DNA from: Chondrus crispus
Taxonomy: Eukaryota > Rhodophyta > Florideophyceae > Gigartinales > Gigartinaceae
Direction of reading: 5' to 3'
DNA length: 64,000 bases
Assembly (NCBI RefSeq): GCF_000350225.1
Contig: NW_005178795.1
Coordinates: 239,914 to 303,913 of the forward strand
The notes under the pieces were generated by a model, which saw nothing but the letters and a program-made list of their open reading frames with translations, had not been told where the DNA came from and did no database searches. Within the stretch, counting starts at the first letter, position 1. Every line of letters starts with the position of its first letter. Positions 38,931 through 51,076 of the stretch are shown in pieces. The position numbers and the translations under genes were made by a program.

Positions 38931-39305
38931 ATGTCCTCGATTGATCCTCCTGTCAATCACGAGTGGGGTCCGCCCAATCCACAGGCGGGCTAAGGCCCTG
39001 CTCCAAACTCCGACGAAGTGTGCTTTCCATATAAGCCCTGTGCGTCCCGGGGTCTTCCTTCTGTGCCCCAGCTACCTCGCCTGGTCAGCATGTCCGATCC
39101 GGCTTTCCATCCGGGCTTCAATCCTCATTCCCCTATCCACCGATATCCCTCGCTGGATAAATTCCAAGATAAACCTATGCGTCAAAACCTTTGCCCTCTT
39201 CGCTGCAGCCGTGTGGTTCTCCTGCGGAGGCTCGCCTTAGTCGATAGTTCGGTGTCCAGGTATCTCTTAGCAACACGGACATCTCCGGAGTGCCGATCCT
39301 CTTGA
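38931..39305 (+). pseudogene. Decayed antisense ORF next to the element A 3' LTR
   Basis: From ATG 38931 the plus strand (antisense to A pol) reads MSSIDPPVNHEWGPPNPQAG, one TAA at about 38991, then stays open in the same frame to 39305 (LPRLVSMSDPAFHPGFN, YPSLDKFQDKPMRQNL). About 125 codons, Pro-rich, coding-like in composition. Its position, just inside the 3' LTR and antisense, matches the start region of the E1 and E2 antisense ORFs. No family recognised; could be chance. Confidence 0.35.
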
Positions 39306-42300
39306 AGCGGGCCTATTCTCTCGGCCTTCCGTCCCATCCTCCCCTTGCCTTGCGGTCAACTCTGTAGCTTCCTCTGTACGATCTCCGTCTCCGGCCACGC
39401 GTTCCGACGCGTTCCGACGAATCGTCAAAGCTCTCAGTTCCGTCCATCCACCTGCCGTCACAACCGACTTATTCGAGAGCAGACGACAATGTCGCTCCTC
39501 ATCACCTTCCAAAATTCGCGGACCGCGTACACATATTTTGAAACGCTCCCTTTTCCTTTTCATTTTTTTCTTCTGCGTCCCATCACCGTGATCGAATCCC
39601 CTGTTACCTTCTCCATTCTCTTTTCGTCGTGCGCCCCCGTCAACGCGGTCGCACCTCCTTATTGCCAGTTCCCTCCTCTTTTTTTTAATACCACATTCTC
39701 TCAACCTCCTCAATGTACCATCATCATGATTACCTCTCCCCCTTTGATACATGCGAGGCCTCGACGAGGAGAGTCTCCAAATTAACCAGTAGTCTGTACG
39801 ACTTCTCTATCCTGCGTACTTCCCCCTCTGAAAGTCCCTTTTCTGAGCATCTGTCGCGCGCAGTCCGGGTCTCGTTGGGCACCGCGACATCAACTCTGTG
39901 ATCCTCTTTTTCCCGTTCGGACGTACTGTCACGTACGGCTGGTCTCGATGTAGATCGAGCGGGTGAGAAAAGCTTGTGACGCCAACTCGCAGAGGCTGCT
40001 CAGGTTCTGACTGGTCTCCTTCCATTTTTCTCTTTCGACAACTCGGCAGAGCTCTGTCAAAAAAACTTCAAATGGGTCCTCTTCAGTCTCTATCAAAAGC
40101 ACCCAACGCTACGAGGTACTCTTTCGTGTACAGTGTGACACAAAATGCCACACCACTGTGATCGAAACGATCGTGAGTAATAATTTTTCCTCACTACCGT
40201 GCGTTGTCTCTCAACCACGGCATTTCATTATTTCCACTGTATAGTGCTGCTAGCTCGGCGTTCCTTCAGCAAACGCCACTCTTCCTATTGTCCGCCCATC
40301 CTTTTTCCTCCTGGCGTCTTCCCTAACTTGTTGACACCCGTTACGTAACAACGCTCTTCGAAGGACATCAGCGTCTCTTTGAATTGTTATTAATTGCGAG
40401 CGACCTACGACGGGGGCGCCCCAATTCGGAATCATGAAAGGTCCTCATTTTGGAGGACTTCGGAGTGGTTTTCCACGTAGTGGCTTTCCGCTTTTCCTTA
40501 GTCTGCGACCGCCTCTTACTTTGCATTTTCAAGTAGCAATCCCAAACATTCGGCGAGTATGCACATATCTTCCTCCTGTACGGTAGACGTCTCCCATTCT
40601 TCTGCGAACTTCAAAGATCGGAGCACTCACCGACGGTGTGTGCCCGTAACATTATGTGTGGCGCTGCCAGCGCCTCCCCTGTATGGTCTATCGGATTCAC
40701 TAGTGTCGCGCCTTGGGTTTCGACTTAACAAGACAGTTCCTCCAATTTTTTGTCGAGTCCGCACGTCGCGCGTAGCGGTCTTGATCCACTGGCTTATCTA
40801 CCTCCCATCGCGGGGTTCTCGTCGTGATCGACGTCCTGTTTGTCGTCCTGCGTGTCGACGCCGCGGCGCGGAGTCGTGTTCCGCCTTCACAAAAAAATTA
40901 AACAGGCGAAGGAACGTAGAGCTATTAAAAAAATAGACAGCTAGAAAGAGAGTCATCGCACAGGAAAGTAAATGAAAGAAAAGGAGGGGATCGTTTGGGT
41001 AGATCGCTAGCCGTGACAACAAGAACTTGAGCTTGGCGTCGTTAGTCGCTACGAGCAACAGCTGGGTCATTGGTAATGAGCTCATCGAGCGACGATTTCT
41101 CTCCTTCGGAGTTGCTCTTCCCGCCGTGGTCCTCCAGGTCGTTCGTGTTGGAGGGTGGCGCGAGACTCTCGATCGCCTTGTCAATAAATACATCAAAAAA
41201 CCGGTCATCGCTGAAGCGAGGATTGCCATTCCCCTGTTTTCTCTTTTCTTTTCTTTTGCTGCTTCGAACAGGGAGGCGTGTCGCGAGAATAAATGTTCGC
41301 GGTCTTGGGCAGGGGGTACGGCCTTTCTATGCGGATGTACGGAACTCATTGTATGCGGCCATGCCGACGGCGATTACATCTGCTCACGTAGAATTCTGCT
41401 CCCGCTCGGAGAGCGTCGATAGCGAGTTTGACGAGCCGTCGTGTGCGCTCTTGTCAGCGTCTTGGGCGATGGCGGATGACGATGCGGTCGGGTGACCTTG
41501 GATACTTGTGCCATCGGCTGCAACAAGCAGCAATCATTTTTCGTGCGACCAACAAGTACTGTATTTCCCCCTTAATTTTGATTAAAATTTCGAAGGCCGC
41601 CCAGTGTTCAATTTTCGACTTTCACCACTACTCCAGCGGCTCGTTGCCCACATCCCCTTTTTGATTAAATCACGCTCCACGAGGGCGGATCACTGATCCA
41701 AGCGTCACTTCACGTGTGCGCGGCGGCAACGCGTGATCGTATCCAAGGAGGTATATTACCTCAGCCTGTGACTACAGTAAATTTTCCATTTCATGGCATG
41801 GAAGCGCACGCTGCTTCATTCATGTGAGGGGGTCCGAGGCAGAATCGCCTAACTCATTCCAGTTTCCTTCTCTCATTTCCTGTGATCCCGATGCCGGCGA
41901 CTATCGCTACTCTCTCTCTCCGCGGTGCGCTTCACATCGTCCACGTCCTCTTGATTCGTCTCGTTCACGTGCGCGTGCCCGCGCATTTCAACTGCCTCTT
42001 TTCCACACCTTCTCGTTTGGCTTTAAGGTGACCTGCTCGTTAGTCTGGCAACGCCCCTTTTCTCTGAGGGAGCACTGTATTTTGTCCCTCTTCCTCTGAA
42101 CGGCTAACCGACACATCCACCACCGCGGTACCATGCTTTTTCCGTTACTTACACCGCTCCAGCTGCGTCCCGCTCTTTCCTTTCTGATTTCCCTCTCCGG
42201 CATCATTTTCTCGTATTTGACCGAGCCTGGTCAATACGAGCACTTCCGTGAGCCTTTCCATCACCCCTATTCTCGGGACAGCGGCCTTCTCTTCCATTTA

Positions 42301-43113
42301 GCTACATGCTCCCCCTCAATCCTTGTTGACGAATAGCCTAGTTGTCGACAATCCCCGTGCACTCGCCGAGTGATAGCGTACACAGAACCTCGTTCCATGT
42401 CTTCGATGTCCCCCTGAACCCTTAAATATCAAGTTCTTCTCGTTCTTCCTGCGCGGAACAGCATTCCCACCGACTCGGCATTATCCCTTTTGGCCCCCCC
42501 AACTACGGGAGGTTGTCTTGTCGACAGGAATTTACCTATAGTAAATGTCACACGATCGGCGGTGTTAGCGTTTGGCAGAAGGCGGCGAAAAGCGAGGTGA
42601 CTTCACGAGGTCATGATGGCCTCGTCGCGAAAGCCAGCACATCGGTCTTGCTCCCCTGTCGCTTTTCCCTTGACTTATTGTCTCGGCCCGACGTCAGCTT
42701 GGTCTGTGCGGTGTGACCGACTTGCAGAGCCCATGGTAAAAGAAATCGCAGATAAGAACCTTTTCTCGCTTCCGTGCGCGTCCCTCTGCGCGGTGCGCTT
42801 CCATGTTACTGTTGTAGCTAGCTGCTAGCACGACATCTCTCCAGCAACGTCTTTCTCTTCATTTGCCAGTGGTTCGACGAACTCCTCTCCGCTTGGCTCT
42901 ATCCATGACGTAAAATCAAACGTCGTACTGTAACATTCCCACATTGGCTTCTGCTTCGCTTCGACTCGCCCTACGTGGCGAGCCGACCGCGCCACGGGAC
43001 GTCGTTCGTTGCCTCCTCGTGTCCTTGCCAGAAGGCTTGTTGGCGGCGATCGTTGGTCACCTTCCTCATTCTCTTAGGTGCCCCGGACGTTGCCCGCGGC
43101 TGTGCCTTCGACA

Positions 43114-43335
43114 TCAAAAAAACAAAAAGAAACAAAACCGAAGCGAAGATAAGGAACAGAAAGGAAAAGAGAGGTCTTCGTTATGACCCGGTGAGAATCC
43201 CGCGACGCGGGTGTCGGCCGTAACCTTGTCAAAGGCGGAATTGATCTCGAAGATTATCGCCTCTTCATTGTCCTCCTTGGACTCCTCATAGACTTGCTGA
43301 CCGACCTCCGCGGTGCGGGGTCGTGTCCCCAACAT
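43114..43335 (-). CDS. Small sense ORF after pol, conserved between A and C
   Basis: ATG 43333-43335, 73 codons. The first about 48 residues (starting MLGTRPRTAEVGQQVYEES and including EEAIIFEI.SAFDKVT) are nearly the same in C at 58150, with a handful of amino-acid changes and no frame break; after GFSP the two copies diverge. The ATG follows a T-rich stretch ending TTTTTGAG that resembles a splice acceptor. Acidic, helical in appearance; function unknown. It may be one exon of a spliced accessory protein. Confidence 0.45.
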   Translation of the reverse strand: MLGTRPRTAEVGQQVYEESKEDNEEAIIFEINSAFDKVTADTRVAGFSPGHNEDLSFPFCSLSSLRFCFFLFF

Positions 43336-43689
43336 CTCAAAAATAAAATAAAATAGAACAACACAAAAGCAATCACAAATAAAACAAAAACGAGACCGAA
43401 CTGTTATGAAGGTAAGAGTGAAAAAGGTGGATTGTCCAGTCCATGTCCCCGTTCTTCCAGCGTTATTTCTTCACTTGGCACCCCGTTACGCGACTTTCGA
43501 CCTGAGTATCTCATCACGACGCTCATCCTACTCGGGCGCACGCTGCTTCTACTTGCAGGGGGCTATCTGAAGGCCCCTCACCTGGTTTGTTCCATCTCAT
43601 CGTTCCCCTTTTCTTGACCCTCAGGTCGGCTCGCTCTGCCCAGTGCGGATTACCGCACTGACACTGACATGTGAAATTCTTGGTTACCA

Positions 43690-45341
43690 CTATCCTGATT
43701 GCGCTTGTGCGACCTGCGCGGGCAAGGATAGTCTTTTCCGTCGGAAATACGTGACGGCCGCGCTGCGGGGCAATTGCTCGATGGGTTCCCACGTTGCGTC
43801 CTTGAGGGTATACCCATACCATCTCATTTTGAGAATTAATTTCTCCCCGTCGTAGCCGTGGTCCACGATCTTGTCGATCACACACTCCTGACTCCCGGCT
43901 CCTTCTTCCTGCGTGTCCAACTGTCCGTCCCCCTTCCGAAGAGTCAGTGACTCCTCCTCACCCTGTCCTTCCGAACCTCCCATCTCTTGTAGACCGGGCG
44001 GGGTGCCCGTAGCTTCCTGATTTATCAACGGTCCGTCATCCATCCTATCTTTCGCTTGCGCGGCGGGTCCTTCTCGTTTTCCTCCTGTGTTGAGAAATTG
44101 TAGCGCTTGTCGTAGCCTGACTATCGGCGTGTAGTCCATGGGACTAGGGGCTAATTCGACTCTATCTCGCGACACGCGCTCTTCCTGGTCGCTGATGGAT
44201 ATGACGACCGTATTCTCAGTTGACTCCTTCACTTGATATGGACCTGTAGCCACTTGTGACAACTTATATTTCGGCTCGGTGGCCGTGCCTTGCTCTTTCC
44301 GAAGGAATACGTATGATCCTGAGGGGATGTCATACTTCGACTTGCGGAGCCTTGCGTCGAAATTTCGCTTGTAGCGCGCTTGTTCTTTCCGCAAGCTCTT
44401 ACCAGCGCCTTTCATCAGGCTTTCCAACCACGACTGCCATTTCAGGTAGTACGCTCGATTCGAGCTAAATCCTTCCAAACTTGGCTGTGCTTGTAACGCA
44501 ATGCTTCTCGGCGCCCGAGCTAACACCAGCTCGAAGGGCGCGATGTTCGTAGTTCGATGCGCTTCCGTGTTGTATGCGAACGTCACGGCGTCGCTAAATA
44601 GGTCCCAGTCCTTGGGATGCTCTCCAACATATTTTCGCAACGCGGAAGTCAGCGTGCGGTTAAACCTCTCAACTTGGCCGTTGGCTTGCGGGTGGTACGT
44701 AGTCGTGAACACATTGCGTATGCCGAGAATTCGACAGACGTTCTGAAAGAACCGGGCCGTGAATTGTGTTCCATTGTCGGACAGCAGCTTGACCGGCAGT
44801 CCGTACACGAATACCCAATGGTGAACGAAGGCTTGTGCGATGTGTGCAGCTGATATCTTCTTCAACGGTACGGTTCGTACCAGTTTCGAGTATCGATCGC
44901 TGATCACGAGAATATACCGATTTCCTCGTTTAGTTGTAATTAGCTCGCCGAGAATGTCGATGGCGACAAACTCCAGCGGAGCTTTGGGCGTGAACAGCTT
45001 CATTTCCTTCGTGTTTCTTCTTAACTTCACCCTTTCCCGCGCACATGCGGCGCAATTCTTCGCGACTGCGTAGCAGTCTAGGGCCATCGTAGGCCAATAA
45101 AAATATCTTCTCAATGTCTTGTAAAGTTTCCTGCCTCCCGGGTGGCCTGCCAATTTTGCGTAGTGGCTCAACCCTAGGACGCGGTCCCTTAACGATTGTG
45201 GTATCACCACTTATACAAACTCCGCCGCGGTACGGCATAGAGTTCCTTCGAGTTCCTCGGTCTCCATGCTGAACGTTCTCACCTTTCCGGCGTCCATTTC
45301 TTCCTTGATGCGGTTGCAGAAGGGGTCGACGGCTTGCTCGC
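43690..45341 (-). pseudogene. pol: Element A integrase and chromodomain
   Basis: From the B insertion leftward the frame reads EQAVDPFCNRIKEEMD, then TAA at the position also stopped in C, then an intact integrase: YAKLAGHPGG...CAACARE (zinc finger), AIDILGELI, LSDNGTQF and NGQVERFNR (D,D,E). A GPY-type region (TGPYQVKES, VSRDRVEL) and an acidic linker precede the chromodomain YVIDKIVDHGY...LKMRWYGYTLKDATWEP. From codon after the TAA to 43690 there are 506 open codons without an ATG start. Separated from RNase H by the B insertion. Confidence 0.85.
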
Positions 45342-46387
45342 TGTTGTGCAATATGGGGCTCTACAGGGGGGTGAAAAGAAAGGAAAATATTTGGATATGA
45401 AAAGTAGTCCGGGTTGGGGGACACACGTGTGAATAATTGCATGGTTTTAATTTTTAATTATTTAATTTTATTTAGTTAATTAGTGGGCATTAATTTTGCT
45501 GACACTAGATTAGATCTAAGATCTAGCGCCGCGAGCTACGGTACTGGCTCCGGCGGGGCGATATATACCTTAGCCCTCTGACGACCAAGTCAGTAAAGGT
45601 AACCCGAGTTGCGGGAGTTGAATGTCGCCTTGGTCGAAGTCCGTCTCTACCAAGACGCTCCCTTTTACCTAAGCCTACGGCATCCTTTGCGCTCGGGGGT
45701 TCCCTTTTTCTCTTTCCTTTATTTCCCTATTCTTTTCTACTTCTATCTCTATTTTTCCCTTAATTGTGTTGGTTCCACTGGAGTCGGTTGCGACCGATCC
45801 GGTGTAGGTGTTTTAGCCATTGGGCAACACGTTGTGTAGCGCTGCTACTGTTTCAAGTTCCGTCGGAAGGCTGTTGCGACGACGCCTCCGTCGAAAGTCT
45901 TACTGTATAAGACAGAGTTGGTACCACCTACCGCGATTGCGATTGCGCTGGTGAGGGTGTTTTTAGCCATCGGGCAACACGTCGGTCGTAGCGCTGCTAC
46001 ACAATTACGATCCCGTCGGGTAGTGCTGAGCAAGCCCCCGTCGAAGACCTTGAATTATACCCAAGGTGCTGAAGACGCTCGTCGAGCATTGGCCTTACAA
46101 CCCAGCGAACCGCGGTTACATTCTCGTAGAAAAGCCCAACCCGCACTCGCCGAGCGCTCAAGTCTTCGCAAGTCTCTACCACCATTTTCCTCCCGGGATG
46201 GGCATCTTTCCTTACCCCCCCCCGTCGGAGTTGAGCTATCGTGGGCCGCAAGCCCACACAAGGGGAAAGGGAGTCTCGAACGCTCCGTAGCGCGTGCCAT
46301 TGGCAGTTGTTGTTGTTGCTGTTGTTTTTCGTCTTTTTGTTTGACCGTCGGACTGTGTTCGCGGCCTGCCAGGCACATTGCACTACA
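45342..46387 (+). repeat. Element B 5' LTR
   Basis: 1046 bp starting TGTTGTGCAATAT (one change from the family's TGTAGTGCAATAC) and ending ATTGCACTACA. TATA-like CGATATATACC at about 45559-45569, preceded by CGGCGGGG and a TACGGTA variant of the heptamer. Two tandem 152-bp units carry GTAGCGCTGCTAC at 45836 and 45988. Confidence 0.9.
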
Positions 46388-46627
46388 AAAGTGGTCTCCC
46401 GACCTAGAAACTTTGGTGTACAGGAGACCTGATCCAGACTTTTTCCTACGACAGTCCCGGTCTGGAGACGCACTACAAAAGTAGTCTCCCGACCTAGAAT
46501 TGTGTCTACAGCAAACCCGACCTAGAATTGTGTCGACGACAGATTTGACCTGGAGTTGTACTACGAAAGTGGTCTGGGTAACGGAGTCTCTTTTTTTATT
46601 TTTTTGTTTGTACTTTTTTTGTGTAGG
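46379..46627 (+). other. Element B leader with repeated primer-binding region and acceptor-like tract
   Basis: Right after the LTR comes the primer-binding region TGGTCTCCCGACCTAG. The LTR-end/primer block (ACTACAAAAGTGGTCTCCCG) recurs as TAGTCTCCCG at about 46472 and as a worn copy at about 46560, spacing near 90 bp. The leader then ends in a T-rich tract and TGTAG (about 46590-46627), 17 bp before the gag ATG, resembling a splice acceptor. Confidence 0.65.
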
Positions 46628-46643
46628 TTCGCTTGTACGAGCG

Positions 46644-48929
46644 ATGTCGACAAGCGCCCCCGGGGACGTCGGTCCCGGGGCGGGTAGGAGCAGATCGGCA
46701 GGGGCGTCGAGGATCCCGCGAGGTCCTCGCACCCGAAGCCAGGCCAATACGGCCACGGATCCCGAAGGTCAAGAAATCTCGACGGGGATTGAAGCCGACA
46801 AGGATAACCTATCCTACAGGTTCGAGAAGATGGGCGAGGAAATTCGCCAAGAGATGACGAAAAATCTCGAGGCTGAATTAGCCCTCGTCCGGAAGCAACT
46901 GGAGTTGCAAGCATCCGAGTTCCACACCGTTTTAGGAGAGCTATCGGCTCGAGTGGATCTCGTCGAGAAGGAGCGAGGTGGGGCGACCGACGGTCTGGAG
47001 CCGGAGGTCCTAGCTTCGTTGAAAATTTCGGTCAAGGACGCAAGGCGCGACGCGAATCAAGCTTTGGAGTCCTTAGGTAAATTTAGGAGCAGTATCGACG
47101 ACAGGTTTGACCGCGCCGCTCATCGTCTCAAGGACCTTGACCAGGTCGCCGGGCAAGAGCCGCTCCCCACGGGTCGAGACTTTCCAGCTCGATCGGAGAA
47201 GGACAAGGCCGCTGGACAGCGGAGTTCCAAGTCGAAGACTGCGAAGAAGAATCTGCGACGCGGGAGCAAGAGTCACTGTAGTGACGAGCCGGAAGACCAA
47301 GACTCAATGACCGAGTCGAATGGCCTTTCCGAAGATGGTGACGACGGTTCGTCGAACCATGCCAGCAATTCCGAACATCGTTCAGAGGAAGGAAAAGGAA
47401 TTTCGCAGGGCAAGAAGATTACCTCCAGACGGGGCGGAATCACTTCGTCCGCCTCGCGGAGAGACAAGGACGCGGAGCCCGAAGATGTCGCAACGCGGCG
47501 CGGGCCGCGATGGGAGGAGTTGGAGGAGCTGAATCCGACCAACTATCTCTTCAAGAAATTACTTTCGTACCGAACGTACCGCTTGCGGAACCCGCAGACA
47601 TATTTGTCAAGTTCCCGGCGGACCGCCGTGCGAAAAATCAGGAGAGATATTCCGCCTAAGGTGAAGAAGGACAACACGTTCACAGGTGAGGACGGGGTCC
47701 TTGTGTTGGATTTTTTGGCAAAATTAGTTCAAGAGTTTGATACTCAAGAAATGAACGAGGGGCAAGCGATCTGCTTGTTGCCCGAATTTTGAAGCGGCAT
47801 CGCCTTGAGGCAGTACGCTTCGGTGTCTCAGACGGCCGGGTCCCACCACGGAAAGGTATCCGTTTGGCCGGAGGCCGTACAGTGGTTGTTGAGGAGTTTC
47901 GCAACCGACGAGGCGATCTGTCAAGCCGTGCTCGCATTGCGAGAGGTTCAGCAAAGACCGTCTGAAGACGAGATGGAATTTTATATCCGTCTGACGGACG
48001 CGAGCAATCGATGTGGAAACGTATATTCGATGGAAGAACAAATGACGATGTTTATTGAAGGACTTGATTCGAGTATCAAGCCGATGGTATCTCAATACCG
48101 GCAAGACAATCGGGACGTTTCGTTTTTGAGACTAGTTAATTACGCGAAGGCGCATGGCTCGGCGAGCCGCGCTAAGGACAAGAAGACCAAGAAGGTCACG
48201 ATCCAGACGCCGTCGACGATCAGGGCAGATAAGAAGCCGAGGGTTTCTTATCCCGGTCGCAAAAGTCATGCCGCCGTCAATTTAGCCGAGTCAATTTCCG
48301 CGTCAGATGAGCGTGGTGCTCACGGAAGTAGCGAAAATCACTACGAGGGCGCGTTGGTAGCCGAAGGCGAGTTCATTGAGCCGTCGGAGGGCTACGGACA
48401 CGAGGACTACGGGGCAAGCGGGTCGTCAACTTTATCGACGCCCGCATACACGACGGAGTCGTTTTCAGAGCCCACGGATCCCGTGATGATGTTTCGGGGG
48501 CGCGGCCACACGCCGGCGCCGCACATTCCGATGGAAGACAAGGGTACGACGTTTCGAAGGCCAGGCTGGATGGGAAGGCCGCAACGTCAAGGAAGGTCGC
48601 CGGCCCGTGGAGGGCCTAGGCCGCAATATCCCGTCAAGACGCACGGACTGGTGTGCTATCATTTTTACGAAAAGGGGCACGCCGCGCCAACGTGCATTCT
48701 TTCCCTCCGGGAAATGCACCGAGTTTTGGAAAATTACGAGGCGTTGTCTCCGATGGAGAGGTTAGGAATACCATCGACAAGTTACCTGAAGGTCAAGAAT
48801 TGGTTCGATTCGCAGACGGCGAGCACGCCGAGTGCTTCAACGCCGAGGTCGAACCAACCCTTCAGAGGGCCCGCCGCGGGGCCCGCGCCGTCGGATGTGA
48901 GAAGGATCCCGCCGCGGCAGGAGAACTAG
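46644..48929 (+). pseudogene. gag: Element B gag, one stop, damaged zinc knuckle
   Basis: ATG 46644. Basic N-terminus (RIPRGPRTRSQ), coiled-coil-like region (about residues 55-170), Lys/Ser/Asp-rich linker, capsid-like region (YRTYRLRNPQT, DNTFTGEDGVLVLDFLAKL). A TGA at about 47790 replaces the Leu codon present in C (LLPEFLSG), after which the same frame runs on to 48929. The knuckle reads CYHFYEKGHAAPTC; C has CYHCYEKGHGAPTC, so the second zinc Cys is lost. A relic closely related to C gag. Confidence 0.85.
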
Positions 48930-48944
48930 AGAGGGGAATCTTGC

Positions 48945-49733
48945 ATGAGTCGCGAGAGGCACAGGGTCGACGTACTGTGCCCGGGGCTCAGCCCTGTTCC
49001 GTCTCTAAGGGGAAAATCAGACCCAGATGAGGAGGTTGTTGGATTGGTGGATAAACCCAAAGGGCCAGCTCAAGTCAAGAAAAGTTTGAGCCGAGCCGGA
49101 GATCATCCGCTGGAAGAAGTTCGAAGACCCTGGTACAAGGTTAAGCGAAGGGAGTGTCCCGAGAAGATTTTGGTTCTTGCGCGAAAAAACAACAAAGTTT
49201 ACGCGGACATTGGACCCACAATCGGATTGATGAGCCGGGTGTTGTCTGTATTAGACACCGGCGCGGGACCAAATCTTGTGCGAAAATCGGAACTCCCGGC
49301 TGGAATCTCTAGTGTCCTACGGACCGACCCAAGACATTGGCGACGCGAACAATAGGCCACTCCGGACTCTCGGCACGATTAGAATGCCTGTGAGGCTTGG
49401 AAAATTTGTGGCCGCAGGCGAGTTTATTGTATGCGAAAAACTACCCGTCCCGCTGATTCTAGGCGCGGACTACTGTGACCGGTTGTGGAAGCCATTTATC
49501 CAAGGAAGAAAACGGTTGAGTTGGCGGATTTCTCAGAGGTTCCGATAGTTAGACGGTTCTCGACGAGAAAAGGGAAGAAAAATCTCGTCCCGGGAGAGGA
49601 CGAGAATGATGGAAAGGCGGAGCGAATTTCCCCTAAGGTAAAAGTGGCAAGAGCCACGACTATCGTGCCAGGGACGCAACGCGTCGTGGAATGCACCTCG
49701 AAGAGGGCGGGCTTGGTTGTGGTTCAGCCGTAC
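48945..49733 (+). pseudogene. pol: Element B protease, frameshifted and cut by the inner LTR
   Basis: ATG 48945 opens a frame with RPWYKVKRRECPEKILVLAR and the active site VLDTGAGPNLV (about 49250). It then breaks at about 49290; the next frame continues SYGPTQDIGDANNRPLRTLG and VPLILGADYCDR (conserved ILG), and another shift follows near 49490. The sequence stops at 49733 where the mosaic LTR begins, in a stretch matching C at about 54170. Confidence 0.85.
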
Positions 49734-50983
49734 TGTAGTGCAATACGCACCTGAAAAAGGGGGTGAAAAGAAAGGAAAATATTTGGATATGAAAAGTAGT
49801 CCGGGTTGGGGGACACACGTGTGAATAATTGCACAGTTTTAATTTTTAATTATTTAATTTTATTTAGTTAATTAGTGGGCATTAATTTTGCTGACACTAG
49901 ATTAGATTTAGGATCTAGCGCCGCGAGCTACTGTAGTGGCTCCGGCGGGGCGATATATACCTTAGCCCTCTGACGACCAAGTCAGTAAAGGTAACCCGAG
50001 TTGCCGGAGTTGAATGTCGCCTTGGTCGAAGTCCGTCTCTACCAAGACGCTCCCTTTTACCTAAGCCTGCGGCATCCTTCAGCGCTCGGGGGTCCCCTTC
50101 CTTTTCCCTTCATTTCCCAATCTAACCCGAGTTGCCAGAGTTGAATATCGCCTTGGTCGAAGTCCGTCTTTCCCAAGACGCTCCCTTTTACCACAGATTA
50201 CGTTGTCCTTTGCGCTCGGGGTTCCCTTTCCTTTTCCTTTATTTCACCTATCCTTTTCTATTTCTATCTCTATTTCTATTCCCTTATCTTGTGTTGGTTC
50301 CACAGTGCCTGATTGCGATCCGCATTGTGACGACTGGAGTCATCGGGCTCTTGTGTTGGTTCTTTTGTTTGTTGTTGGTGCCATCGGCTTTGGTTGCGAC
50401 CGGACCGGTGTAGGTGTCTTTGCCATCCGGCGACATGCGGGTGTAGCGCTGCTACTTGTTTACGTTCACCGACGGAGGCTGTTGCAACGACGTTTCCCTC
50501 GAAGGTCCTGTTGTGTGTACAGGGCAGTGTTGGTTCTATCGGATACAGGTTGCGACCGTTCCGGTGTCGGTACCTTGCCATCGGGCAGTACGGAGGTGTA
50601 GCGCTGCTACGTGTTTGCTAATTCCCGTCGGGCTGCGTTGCGACGCCCCCGTCGAAGACCTTATCAAGGGCATAAGGTGTAACAGGCGCTTCGCGAGCAT
50701 TGGATTTACGACCCATCGGGCCCGGCTTCCTAATTACCGCCCCGAACTCGCCGAGCAACTGCCTATACAAGACTCTACCACCATCCGTCCCGGGGCGGGC
50801 CTTTTCCTTTTGCCACCCCCTATCACGGACTTGACCTACTGTGGGCCGCAAACCCACTTAAAGGGAAAGGGAGAATCGGACACTCCGTAGGGCTGTGCCG
50901 TCGGCAACTCTTGTTGGTTGTTGGTTGTGTTGTCGCTGGACCGTTGGACCCTGGTTCCGGCCTGACCGGCACATTGCACTACA
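49734..50983 (+). repeat. Element C 5' LTR, mosaic of two subtypes
   Basis: 1250 bp, TGTAGTGCAATACG...ATTGCACTACA. Bases 49734 to about 50117 match the B-type LTR (including CGATATATACC at 49951). From about 50118 the sequence matches the A-type LTR instead. The join duplicates roughly 115 bp (AACCCGAGTTGCC... occurs at 49991 and 50125). GTAGCGCTGCTAC occurs at 50443 and 50598. Left flank cgtac (49729-49733). Confidence 0.88.
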
Positions 50984-51076
50984 TAAGTGGTCTCCCGACC
51001 TAGAATCTGGGAACTACGCACAGAAGTCGGAAATAAGTAATTTAGTTCGATAGGTCTCGTTTATTAGGAGCGGACC

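Larger units (their letters stand above)
38736..43689 (-). other. Long 3' region of element A
   Basis: About 4.95 kb between pol and LTR, homologous at its pol-proximal end to 57792-58400 of C. The sense (minus) strand is markedly purine-rich, the plus strand pyrimidine-rich. Apart from a small conserved sense ORF and a decayed antisense frame, listed separately, I recognise no gene. Several 100-150-codon frames at 39345-41500 are low-complexity and unsupported. Confidence 0.55.

Noticed and set aside
40798..41495. Overlapping 130-180-codon frames in the element A 3' region
   Set aside because: Low-complexity frames on both strands without motifs and not shown to be conserved in C; composition bias (pyrimidine-rich plus strand) explains them.
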